DNA of 64,000 nt from Proteus terrae subsp. cibarius (lineage in GTDB: Bacteria; Pseudomonadota; Gammaproteobacteria; Enterobacterales; Enterobacteriaceae): positions 1,426,001 to 1,490,000 of the forward strand of contig NZ_CP047349.1 of the NCBI RefSeq assembly GCF_011045835.1. Direction: 5' to 3'. Below the pieces are notes generated by a model. The model saw only the letters and a program-made list of their open reading frames with translations, did no database searches and was not told the origin of the DNA. The number at the start of each line of letters is the position of its first letter. The first letter of the stretch is position 1. The position numbers and the translations under genes were made by a program. Below, one piece after another: positions 18,347 through 26,985 of this stretch.

Positions 18347-18862
18347 GTATTGAATAAACAGTATTAGAATCAAACAGGATAATAAATAACCAGCTGATTG
18401 ATTTATATACAATAAAATTAAGGGTATTTACTCATTCAAATAAAAAAGTTAAAAATAATTTTATATGGGGCCTGGGGTTTTTCTTAAGTATTTATAATTA
18501 GGTTAATTTACTTGTTTAAGTTAAATTAAATAATTTTTTATATTAGTTTGAATATATCTATATATATGAAAAACAAACTTTATATATTCAAAATATATTT
18601 TTTTACTTTTTAAGTATTATATTGATGCTCAATTAAAGATTAGTCAAATATCCTAAAAATAAAGAAAATACTTTATAAATAAAGTGTTTTAAATAATTAT
18701 CATTATGCAATTTAAACTTACTCTATGAGTAAATTTTGATTGTTGTGCTACTCTTTAATTAGGATTAGAAAATATATTTTCTTAATTCACATCTAATTAA
18801 GATGATTAAGGGAATAATACTAATTCCAATAGGCGATTTATTTAAAAACGAAAGGTAACAAT
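18347..18862. promoter_or_regulatory. AT-rich control region of the fimbrial operon
   Basis: About 515 very AT-rich bases before the major pilin gene, typical of H-NS-silenced fimbrial promoters. It contains a perfect 16-base palindrome AGAAAATATATTTTCT (18767-18782) between outer repeats TTAATTAG (18755-18762) and CTAATTAA (18793-18800). I see no recombinase gene nearby and no long inverted pair that would make an invertible switch like that of mrp. Confidence 0.4.
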
Positions 18863-19414
18863 ATGTCTTTAATTAAGAAAGTTGCTCCGTTTATCGTGTT
18901 GTCTGGATTTATGGTTGCAGGTAATGCTTTTGCTGCGACACAGGGTACAACGGTGTCATTCGAAGCATTAATTCGTGCCGCAAGTTGTGATGTTTCTTCA
19001 ACAACAGAAGGTTCTAGAATTGATTGGGGAACCTTCACAAGTGATGAAGTGACTGGCAAAAACGTCGGTGATCAATTAGGAGATAACAAGACGTTTAATT
19101 TAGAGCTTTCTAATTGTACAGCAGCATTAGCAGCTGATGGAACAATCAATCTTTATGCTCGTGGTAATAAATCAAACTTTGATTCTGAAATGTTTGCTAA
19201 CGCAACAGCAGCTTCTTTAGCTGTAAAATTGCTAGCAACAGCAAGTAATACTTTAGTTAAACCAAATGTTGAAACAGGTCTGACATTAGGACAAGAGATC
19301 ATTAAAGACGGCACTGGTCGTATTCCGATGACAGCTGGTTTGTATTTAACAAATGGTGCAGTAACTAGTGATGAATTAAAAGTACCAGTTACTTTTACTG
19401 TTGCTTATAACTAA
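18863..19414 (+). CDS. Major fimbrial subunit, type 1-like
   Basis: A 183-residue pilin. Signal peptide (cut at NAFA/ATQG), a first strand with VSFEALIRAASCDV, two Cys about 45 residues apart (SCDV and SNCTA) for the conserved disulfide, and the C-terminal donor-strand-type ending VPVTFTVAYN with the penultimate Tyr. Such subunits polymerise outside the cell by donor strand exchange. Being first in the operon and having a 58-base gap to the next gene suggests it is made in excess. Confidence 0.85.
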   Translation: MSLIKKVAPFIVLSGFMVAGNAFAATQGTTVSFEALIRAASCDVSSTTEGSRIDWGTFTSDEVTGKNVGDQLGDNKTFNLELSNCTAALAADGTINLYARGNKSNFDSEMFANATAASLAVKLLATASNTLVKPNVETGLTLGQEIIKDGTGRIPMTAGLYLTNGAVTSDELKVPVTFTVAYN

Positions 19415-19472
19415 TATTACTTAATTTTTAGAGGCTCTATTAAATATAGCCTCTCATTAAAGAAGAAATATA

Positions 19473-20171
19473 ATGATTAAAATTACAAACAGAATAAGAA
19501 AAATTTTTGTTATTTTACTAATGATTATATCTCCACTCGCTTATTCCAAAGGTGTGGGTTTAAACGCTACACGTATTATTTATCCTGAAGGTGAGAATAG
19601 TGTAGGTGTTATCGTTCGTAATGAAGAACCAAAAGTAAATTATTTGGTACAAGCCTATATTTCCTCTGATGAAAATCCAGTTGTATTTCAAGTCACTCCA
19701 CCTCTTTTCAGAATTAATAGTTTATCAAGGCATGAAGTAAAAATTTATGCCATGAGCAATTCTTTACCGAAAGATAGAGAAAGTATTTTTTACTTTCATG
19801 CAAAGATGATCCCTGGACAAAACAATAATTCTGACACAGCGGGTCTAAGTGTAGGATTTGATAATGTCATAAAGCTTTTCTACCGACCTAAAAACTTACC
19901 GATGACATCAGAGGATGCGCAAAAGAAATTAAAATTCAGTGTGGAAGGGAAACAATTAAAGGTAGTCAATAATTCCCCTTATTACATCAATTTTGCTGGG
20001 TTCTCTGTCAATAATATAAAGCTAGATGTTAGTTTGGCTAATAACAATGCCATGATCGCACCTTATAGTTCGATAAAATATGCCTTACCTACAGGTGTAA
20101 ATAAAGGAAGTGTTCAATGGCGTACAATAGATGATTTAGGTGGATTTAATGAACATAAAGCCACATTTTAA
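19473..20171 (+). CDS. Periplasmic fimbrial chaperone 1 (PapD-like)
   Basis: A 232-residue PapD-like chaperone with a signal peptide (cut near LAYSKG). Domain 1 shows VGLNATRIIYPEG, VTPPLFRINS, LPKDRESIFYFHAKMIP and the linker VIKLFYRP; domain 2 ends with a short edge. The conserved Arg and Lys that anchor the pilin C terminus are in TRIIYP and IKLFYRP. It folds pilins in the periplasm and hands them to the usher. The next gene overlaps its 3' end. Confidence 0.85.
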   Translation: MIKITNRIRKIFVILLMIISPLAYSKGVGLNATRIIYPEGENSVGVIVRNEEPKVNYLVQAYISSDENPVVFQVTPPLFRINSLSRHEVKIYAMSNSLPKDRESIFYFHAKMIPGQNNNSDTAGLSVGFDNVIKLFYRPKNLPMTSEDAQKKLKFSVEGKQLKVVNNSPYYINFAGFSVNNIKLDVSLANNNAMIAPYSSIKYALPTGVNKGSVQWRTIDDLGGFNEHKATF

Positions 20172-20703
20172 ACTAATTGTATTGGGAGCATTATTAAGTT
20201 GTATCTCATTTTATGGGTATAGCGCTGTTGATGACTCTGCGGTTGTCATCGTAAAAGGTTCAGTAACAAAAGGTACATGTGCTTTTACTTTATCAGACCA
20301 AACGGTGAAATTTTCTCAATCAACATTAATGCAAAATGTTGATGAAATAGGTGTAAAAGAAGAAAACAAAATACCTTTTTCTGTTAACTATCTTTGTCAA
20401 GATTATGTTGATGAAACACCTGATATGGAAGTTGTTATAAAAGCGGGTTCAGGAACACAAATTGCAAATAACAAAATATCACCGGTGAATAATCCAACTA
20501 ATGCGAGTTTTGCTCTATATGACTGTCAAGGTGATCATTGTTCTTTAGTTAATTTTAATTCTGGAACAAGTTCTGTTTATATTACAACGGGAAATGGTAA
20601 TAAAAATAAAGATTTTGAAGTGGAGCTCGTTAAGAAAGATAGTTCAGCGGTTAATCCCGGTACGCTAAAAGCAATATTAGCATTAACACTTATACAACCT
20701 TGA
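20149..20703 (+). CDS. Minor fimbrial subunit A
   Basis: A 184-residue pilin-like protein with a signal peptide (cut after GYSA). Mature start VVIVKGSVTKGTCAF and a second Cys in NYLCQD give the pilin disulfide pattern. The ATG at 20149 overlaps the preceding chaperone by 23 bases and has AGGTGG 5 bases upstream, suggesting coupled translation. Two further Cys (DCQGDHC) form an extra pair in the middle. It is probably a minor or adaptor pilin. Confidence 0.75.
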   Translation: MNIKPHFKLIVLGALLSCISFYGYSAVDDSAVVIVKGSVTKGTCAFTLSDQTVKFSQSTLMQNVDEIGVKEENKIPFSVNYLCQDYVDETPDMEVVIKAGSGTQIANNKISPVNNPTNASFALYDCQGDHCSLVNFNSGTSSVYITTGNGNKNKDFEVELVKKDSSAVNPGTLKAILALTLIQP

Positions 20704-20713
20704 GAAAGTAAAT

Positions 20714-21256
20714 ATGAACATATTTCTATTGAAAAGGAGTTTGTTAAGTTTATTTATTACACCAGCACTCTTTATTAGTTTTAGTGCTCAAAGTATTGAA
20801 TTTGACTTTAAAGTAACCATTGATAAACAGACCTGCAAGCTCTCAGTTTCAGGAACAAGTAACAATGAAGTTAATTTTGGTAGTATTCAATCGAATAAAA
20901 TTAAAAATAATCTTATAGAACCTATCCCGATAAAGGTATTACTGAGTGACTGTAAAACGAATGACTTTTTTGATACCTATGTGACGATGAAGGCAAAAAG
21001 CACTTTAAATACGATTACTTTTAATGATGATCTCAATAAAAGTTTTGGTATCAGAGTATCAAGCAAAAATAATGTTGCTCAATCTAATACTAATACGGAT
21101 TTTTTTAAATCTGAAGATACGGTTTGGAATAACATAAGTATAGATAAATTAGAAAAAACACTTTATACCTATGTCAAATGCAAAGACCCTACAGTTTGTG
21201 ATCCTGAAACTGGAGAGTTTTCGGCAACGTTAACTTTTTCGTATATCGTTGATTAA
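20714..21256 (+). CDS. Minor fimbrial subunit B
   Basis: A 180-residue exported protein. The mature start EFDFKVTIDKQTCKLSV and NFGSI-like segment fit pilins, and LTFSYIVD at the end resembles a terminal strand. Cys residues occur in TCKL and SDCKT, with a second pair near the C terminus. It sits 10 bases after subunit A. Role in the fibre (adaptor, terminator or second shaft subunit) is not clear. Confidence 0.7.
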   Translation: MNIFLLKRSLLSLFITPALFISFSAQSIEFDFKVTIDKQTCKLSVSGTSNNEVNFGSIQSNKIKNNLIEPIPIKVLLSDCKTNDFFDTYVTMKAKSTLNTITFNDDLNKSFGIRVSSKNNVAQSNTNTDFFKSEDTVWNNISIDKLEKTLYTYVKCKDPTVCDPETGEFSATLTFSYIVD

Positions 21257-21264
21257 GATATTAT

Positions 21265-21957
21265 ATGAATAATTTTATTATAAAAATTTCCATGTTTTTA
21301 ATATTAGCTTTTAGTTATTTTAATGCTAACGCTCAAGGGGTTAGTTTAGGAAAAACACGTGTTATTTTTTCTGAAGGTAGTTCAAGTGAAAGTGTATATA
21401 TTTCTAATGATGATAATCAACCTTATTTAATACAAGCTGGCGTTACTGAAAAAATTGATGGAAATTTGTCATCTAATTTTATTGTTACTCCTCCTGTGTT
21501 TCGTTTAGAGAATAGGAGCGTATCATCTTTACGTATTTTATTAAAAGATACTCAAGATTTACCCAATGACAAAGAGTCACTCTTTTATTTGAATACAAAA
21601 ATTATCCCCTCTACTAAACGACCTGATGAAAGTGAATCACAGGAATCAAAACTAGTATTAATAACTAATTTTGTGATTAAAGTAATTTATCGACCTGAAA
21701 ATATAGCAAGACCTTCAGAACAAGATTACAAAAAAATCTTTATTAAAAAAAACGAAGGAAAGTGGTTTTTAGATAACCCAACACCGTATTATATGACATT
21801 AACATCAATTAAAGTTAATAATGAAAAATATAATAAAACTCTCTTGTTAGCACCTTATAGCAAAGCTGAGTTGGTAGAAGTATCAATAAAAGAAGCTAGT
21901 TGGCATGTAATTAACGACTATGGTGAATTATCAAAAGAATTAAAATATAAGGACTAA
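21265..21957 (+). CDS. Periplasmic fimbrial chaperone 2
   Basis: A 230-residue PapD-like protein: signal peptide cut near NANAQG, VSLGKTRVIFSEG, ITN-like YISNDDNQPYLIQ, VTPPVFRLEN, LPNDKESLFYLNTKIIP and VIKVIYRPENIA. It keeps the anchor Arg/Lys. It lies between pilins and a third chaperone, so it may serve a particular minor subunit. Confidence 0.83.
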   Translation: MNNFIIKISMFLILAFSYFNANAQGVSLGKTRVIFSEGSSSESVYISNDDNQPYLIQAGVTEKIDGNLSSNFIVTPPVFRLENRSVSSLRILLKDTQDLPNDKESLFYLNTKIIPSTKRPDESESQESKLVLITNFVIKVIYRPENIARPSEQDYKKIFIKKNEGKWFLDNPTPYYMTLTSIKVNNEKYNKTLLLAPYSKAELVEVSIKEASWHVINDYGELSKELKYKD

Positions 21958-21961
21958 TGAA

Positions 21962-22708
21962 ATGAACGTTTTAAATAGTCGTATTTTTTCTATTGCTGCT
22001 TTGATATTAGGTTTTTTTTATTGCCAATTAGCATGGTCTGCTAATAATGCATTTGAATTTTCATTACAAAGAATGACATATAATGAAGGTAGTAAAAGCA
22101 TTTCTATCGGTTTAAGAAATAATGAAAAAAAAGCGTATCTCGTTCAAGCGAGTATGAGATGGTTAGATGAATCTACGGGGTTACAATTAATTGATAAAAA
22201 AGAGAACCCTCCTTTTATTTTAACTCCATTATTACAAAAAATAGAGCCTGAAGAATACTATGAGTGGGTAATTAAGTTTACTGGCTCAGAAAGTGCATTA
22301 CCAACAGATAGAGAGAGTGTTTATATTTCTCAATTTCGATTAATACCATCTACATCTGAAGAAACTCCAAATGTGCAGATGAATTTTATTAGAGCATTAA
22401 ACTTTAAAGTATATTACCGGCCAAAATCTCTTGAAGGTATAAAAATAAAAGATGCAGAAAAAAAATTATCATTATCAATTGATGGTAATAAGATAATTGC
22501 TAAAAATGATTCACCTATTTATTTGGCTTTTAACACAATAAAAATAAATGGAAAAGAGATAGAGCTGCAAGAGTTATCGAAAAATGTACCTCCATTTGGT
22601 ACACAAGAATACTTATTTTTTAATAAAAAAAATGTTACATCTATTCATTGGCAAGTATTAGATGAGTTTATGTTCCCATTAGATGAAAAAATGAAAACAG
22701 TAAATTAA
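21962..22708 (+). CDS. Periplasmic fimbrial chaperone 3
   Basis: A 248-residue PapD-like protein, more divergent. FEFSLQRMTYNEG takes the place of the usual TR(V/I)IYPEG, followed by RNNEKKAYLVQASM, PPFILTPLLQKIEP, LPTDRESVYISQFRLIP and LNFKVYYRPKSL. Motif changes around the first anchor (RMTYNEG) suggest a specialised partner, perhaps the large tip adhesin. Four bases separate it from chaperone 2. Confidence 0.8.
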   Translation: MNVLNSRIFSIAALILGFFYCQLAWSANNAFEFSLQRMTYNEGSKSISIGLRNNEKKAYLVQASMRWLDESTGLQLIDKKENPPFILTPLLQKIEPEEYYEWVIKFTGSESALPTDRESVYISQFRLIPSTSEETPNVQMNFIRALNFKVYYRPKSLEGIKIKDAEKKLSLSIDGNKIIAKNDSPIYLAFNTIKINGKEIELQELSKNVPPFGTQEYLFFNKKNVTSIHWQVLDEFMFPLDEKMKTVN

Positions 22709-22760
22709 TAAATTTATAAAAATATATGTTTTTATAAAGCTAAAGGTTAAGAGTGTAAAA

Positions 22761-25346
22761 ATGAATAAATCAATGGCAATGTTTAGATACAGTTTTTTTA
22801 CATCACTTATTTTGTTCTCATTTAATTCTTTTGCAGAGGATTATTTTGATCCCGCATTACTTGATGGGCAATTAGGTGCATCTGCAAATGAAATTGATTT
22901 AAGCCAATTTTCACAAAAAGATGCGTTACCTGAAGGTAAAATATCTTTATTAGTTTATGTCAATAGTAATAATAATGGTGAGTTCATTATTAATTTGGTA
23001 AAAGGGCCTAATAATAAAGTGGTGCCTGAAATAACCCGAGAGTTATTAGATGAATTAGGTGTTAATACTAAAGTGATACCTAAGTTAAATATGTTAAAGA
23101 GTGATCAGGTTATTTATGATATTAATGAATATATTCCTGATGCATTAATAAAAGTAAATTTAGCAGAATTAAAACTAATCACTAGTTTTCCTCAAATTGT
23201 TATGTCCAATGATGCTGTTGGCTATATTGATCCCGCCTCTTTTGATAGTGGTGTTTCTGCCATGTTTATCAATTATATGTTTAGTGGAGGGCATTCTTCT
23301 AACGATAGCCATTTTGATAAAGTTAATAATAATGGGAAACAAAAAAATGATAATTTCTTTGCTCAACTAAGAGCTGGTTTTAATCTTTATGATTGGCGTT
23401 TACGTTCGACAATGACACAGACGTATACCCGAAATTCAAATAATGTAGAGACTCAAAGTAATAATAGTAATAAATTTTCTAATACATATCTTTCTCGTAA
23501 TCTTTATTCTTTACGATCGGAATTTATTATTGGTGAAACTACAACCGGAAATGATGTCTTTGATAGTATACCAATGAAAGGTATGCGTTTAGTTTCTAAC
23601 GAACAGATGTTGCCAGCGAGTCAACAAGGTTTTGCTCCAGATGTGAGTGGGATTGCTCAATCTAATGCGCAAATTACTATCCGACAAAATGGGAATGTCA
23701 TTTATCAAACTTATGTTGCACCCGGCGCATTTAAAATAACCGATCTTTACGCGAGTGGTTCAGGAGGGAACTTGGATGTCACAGTGAAAGAAGAAGATGG
23801 TTCAGAAAGGACATTTACAGTTGCTTTTTCATCATTACCCGTCATGTTAAGACCGGGTGGTTGGAAATATGAAATTAGTACTGGGCGATTTGATGGTGGC
23901 ACAACGGTTGGTTCTAAAAAAGCAGATTTTCTGCTTGCTAGTGGTATTTATGGTTTACCTCATGATGTCACTCTTTATGGTGGGTTATTAGGTGCGAAAG
24001 ATTATTATGCTATTTCTTCTGGGATAGGAATTTCATTAGGTAATTGGGGGGCTCTGTCTACAGATATCACACATGCTCATGCTGACTTTAATACAATAGG
24101 CTCCCAAAATGGGCAATCTTATCGATTCCGCTATTCTAAGAATATGACCACGACAGGAACCTCTGTTGACTTAACTGCATTACGTTTTTCAACTAAAGAT
24201 TATTACGATTTTAATCAATTTAATACTGAAGATTATCGGTTAAAAGATGGTACTTCACCGTGGTTAGGTGAACGAGAAAAAAGTCGTTTTACAACGTCAT
24301 TATCACAATCATTAGGTCAGTACGGTAGTATTTATTTATCTGGTAGCCGTTATAATTATTGGGAACAAGATAAGAATGTTACTCAACTTACGACAGGATA
24401 TAATGGCAATATTCGTGGTATTAACTTTGGCGTTAATTACAGTATTGATAGAATAAAATCAGATGATAGCTGGCCTGAAAATAGGCAAATTAGTTTTAAT
24501 GTGAGCGTTCCATTTAGTGTGTTTAGTAATTCGCCTGCGCTCAGCAATTTTAATAGTACTTACATGATAAACCATGATAATAATGGAAGAACTAACCAGC
24601 AAGTCGGATTATCTGGTAGTGCATTTGATAACTCCTTATCTTATGGTATTTCTCAATCTTGGGCTAACCAAGGCCAATCTAATAATGGCTCAGTATATGC
24701 TAATTATTCAGGTAACTACGGTACATCCTCTCTAAATTATAATTATTCAAGTGACTACTATAATGTTAATGGTAGCATGAATGGTGGTTTGCTTTTACAT
24801 TCAGGTGGTTTATTGCTAGGTAGAAGTATGGGCAATAGTATGGCCATTGTTGAAGCGCCTGGAGCAAAAGGTACTGAATTAAGTTCAGGAAATGGTGCGA
24901 TTAATGGACAGGGATATGCGTTATCACCGTATCTTACAGAATATCGCCAAAACACAATTGCATTAAATGTAAATACATTGCCTGATAATACGACTCTACA
25001 ATCCACATCTCAAAATGTAGTTCCGACAAAAGGCGCTATTGTTAAGGTTACCTTTAAAACAAAGATTGGTTTCCAGGCTATTTTAAATCTTTCTCAGAAT
25101 AAAAGTGTTATCCCATTTGGCGCTATTGCTACGTTAATTGATGCTGATAATCCTAATGATTTGAATACAGGTATTGTTGGTGAAAATGGCCAGCTTTATA
25201 TGAGTGGGCTTCCTGATAATGGCAAGTTGTTAGTGAAATGGGGTAATAAAAATCAGCAAAGTTGCAACGTTTCATATAGTGGCTTAAGTAATATTGAAGT
25301 CAATAGCAAGCAACCAATAAGAATTTTATCTCTTTCTTGCCAATAA
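22761..25346 (+). CDS. Outer-membrane fimbrial usher
   Basis: An 861-residue FimD/PapC-type usher. Signal peptide (cut near NSFA), N-terminal chaperone-binding domain starting EDYFDPALLDG and DLSQFSQ, a 24-strand barrel with the plug region (NGNVIYQTYVAPGAFKITD, VTVKEEDGS) and YG-rich strands (SGIYGLPHDVTLYGGL), and C-terminal domains ending in a Cys pair (QQSCNVSY ... LSLSCQ). It accepts chaperone-pilin complexes and secretes the fibre. The adhesin gene overlaps its 3' end region. Confidence 0.92.
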   Translation: MNKSMAMFRYSFFTSLILFSFNSFAEDYFDPALLDGQLGASANEIDLSQFSQKDALPEGKISLLVYVNSNNNGEFIINLVKGPNNKVVPEITRELLDELGVNTKVIPKLNMLKSDQVIYDINEYIPDALIKVNLAELKLITSFPQIVMSNDAVGYIDPASFDSGVSAMFINYMFSGGHSSNDSHFDKVNNNGKQKNDNFFAQLRAGFNLYDWRLRSTMTQTYTRNSNNVETQSNNSNKFSNTYLSRNLYSLRSEFIIGETTTGNDVFDSIPMKGMRLVSNEQMLPASQQGFAPDVSGIAQSNAQITIRQNGNVIYQTYVAPGAFKITDLYASGSGGNLDVTVKEEDGSERTFTVAFSSLPVMLRPGGWKYEISTGRFDGGTTVGSKKADFLLASGIYGLPHDVTLYGGLLGAKDYYAISSGIGISLGNWGALSTDITHAHADFNTIGSQNGQSYRFRYSKNMTTTGTSVDLTALRFSTKDYYDFNQFNTEDYRLKDGTSPWLGEREKSRFTTSLSQSLGQYGSIYLSGSRYNYWEQDKNVTQLTTGYNGNIRGINFGVNYSIDRIKSDDSWPENRQISFNVSVPFSVFSNSPALSNFNSTYMINHDNNGRTNQQVGLSGSAFDNSLSYGISQSWANQGQSNNGSVYANYSGNYGTSSLNYNYSSDYYNVNGSMNGGLLLHSGGLLLGRSMGNSMAIVEAPGAKGTELSSGNGAINGQGYALSPYLTEYRQNTIALNVNTLPDNTTLQSTSQNVVPTKGAIVKVTFKTKIGFQAILNLSQNKSVIPFGAIATLIDADNPNDLNTGIVGENGQLYMSGLPDNGKLLVKWGNKNQQSCNVSYSGLSNIEVNSKQPIRILSLSCQ

Positions 25347-25381
25347 AAAATAATCCTTATTTTATAGGTGGATGCATAACA

Positions 25382-26548
25382 ATGAAAATGCGTAATTTAA
25401 TGATGGCATCACTAACTTCAGTATTAATGACCTCGTCATTTAATGTTTTAGCTGGAACAGATAGGGGGACTATGACATTAAGCTTAACTGGGGTGATTGA
25501 TATGAATATTAGCCCTACACAAGTTCAATATATAAATGGTACATTGACTGGGAATAGTAGTTTTCCTGGGAGTCCTGTTTATGATAATAGCAGTAACTCT
25601 TCTTGGGATACTAAGTATGCGATTATTTCTTTAAGTCAGTCAAAAACGAGATGTGATTCTACATTTGTTTCTAAAATTCCAGGGCAAACTAATAAATACG
25701 GTCTAAAATTAACGCATTCCAATAATACAAGTACGGCAGTTTATGTAACACCACAATTTAACTTCAATGTCAGTTTATCTAATTTTAGTTCTAATTATCA
25801 AAGTGCTTATTCGGGGCAATTTTTTCAGGTGAATAGTAGTCTCGTTGATAAAGAATCATCTAGTATTAATGTATGTTTTGTGCCACATAATTATGCAACG
25901 ACAACAGTTCCTGGTGGTGGCTCAAAAGTTGTTAGTGTCACAACACCAAGTTCATTTCCTGTTTATATTGATGCTAATTTAACGCCAGGTAAGTTAACGT
26001 ATAAAGGCACTCCTTTTTATGTAGGTAGTTTTGGTCGGAGTGCTAGTGGTGACTTTTTTTCACAAGTTAACGTAATTGCTGATGTAACAGTAAAACGTTC
26101 TTGTGCTGTTACAGGTGTATCTAATCAACAAATTAATGAAAATATGACATTTACAAATGAAGTCATTAAAGACTCTGTATTTACATTATCCTGTGGGGGG
26201 ACAGGTAACCCTGTAAATATGTCAGCGGTGATTAAAGAGGGAAGTTTAGACCCAAGTAATGTAAATAAATTAGTCTTAGCTCCTATTAATGGTACTGTAT
26301 CTAACAAAAAGCCTTGGGTTATAGGATTGCCTTATAAGCAAACTTCAATACCAAATTTAAAATGTGCTGATGAAAATAATAACAACTTATTAAAGTTCAA
26401 TAATACTGATATTGAGCTAAGTGGAACCAATATGGGGAATAATCAACCTGATATATTTGGTATCAAATGGGCTCTTTGCAAACCAGATGGGACAAAAGCA
26501 GGTGAATACCGCGGAAAAGTAGATGTGAATATTTTTGTCCGTGGATAA
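25382..26548 (+). CDS. Putative two-domain fimbrial tip adhesin
   Basis: A 388-residue exported protein, the last gene of the operon. It has a signal peptide (cut near NVLAGT), an N-terminal lectin-like part of about 220 residues with its own Cys pair, and a C-terminal pilin domain starting near VTVKRSCAVTG with a Cys partner in LSCGG and an ending DVNIFVRG. This two-domain layout is that of tip adhesins. The ligand is unknown. The ATG at 25382 is preferred (signal peptide, AGGTGG upstream) over a TTG inside the usher gene. Confidence 0.75.
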   Translation: MKMRNLMMASLTSVLMTSSFNVLAGTDRGTMTLSLTGVIDMNISPTQVQYINGTLTGNSSFPGSPVYDNSSNSSWDTKYAIISLSQSKTRCDSTFVSKIPGQTNKYGLKLTHSNNTSTAVYVTPQFNFNVSLSNFSSNYQSAYSGQFFQVNSSLVDKESSSINVCFVPHNYATTTVPGGGSKVVSVTTPSSFPVYIDANLTPGKLTYKGTPFYVGSFGRSASGDFFSQVNVIADVTVKRSCAVTGVSNQQINENMTFTNEVIKDSVFTLSCGGTGNPVNMSAVIKEGSLDPSNVNKLVLAPINGTVSNKKPWVIGLPYKQTSIPNLKCADENNNNLLKFNNTDIELSGTNMGNNQPDIFGIKWALCKPDGTKAGEYRGKVDVNIFVRG

Positions 26549-26573
26549 AAATCACAAAGTTAGAAAAGAAAAA

Positions 26574-26603
26574 TAAAAGTGGACCTTAAGGTCCACTTTT
26601 TTA
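26574..26603 (+). terminator. Terminator of the fimbrial operon
   Basis: AAAAGTGGACCTTAAGGTCC-type perfect palindrome with T-run, 26 bases after the adhesin stop. Confidence 0.9.
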
Positions 26604-26985
26604 TGGAAGATATTTTTATTTCTATTGATTTAAGCTAAGAATTTATTTTAACTCGAATAAGAATTTCAATAATGAATAAATTATTTCAATTTAAGTTATT
26701 TAAACTAAATAAAAGGCTATAATTTAATTTAAAGTGCAATTTATTTTAATTTTTATAATTAATTAAGATTAATATTAATTAATTTATTAAGTAATTTTTT
26801 TGATTATATAAGGCTAATTTTTTAACATAAGTTGATTTTTTTTAATCTTTATATTGTCAAAGTTGCGGTATTTTATTTGTTATTCATTTTTTGATATTTA
26901 CTTTATATATTTTAATATTAATAATGTTAAAGATTAGATGTATCTTAAATACAATTAAAATCACACACTCTATTTATTGCACAAT
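26604..26985. promoter_or_regulatory. Very AT-rich region upstream of cdiB
   Basis: About 380 bases composed mostly of A and T with no open gene. It must contain the cdi promoter; the composition suggests H-NS silencing. No regulator gene is adjacent. Confidence 0.45.

Noticed and set aside
18347-18862. Invertible promoter of the fimbrial operon
   Set aside because: Only short palindromes are present, with no long inverted repeats at a suitable distance and no recombinase gene beside the operon.
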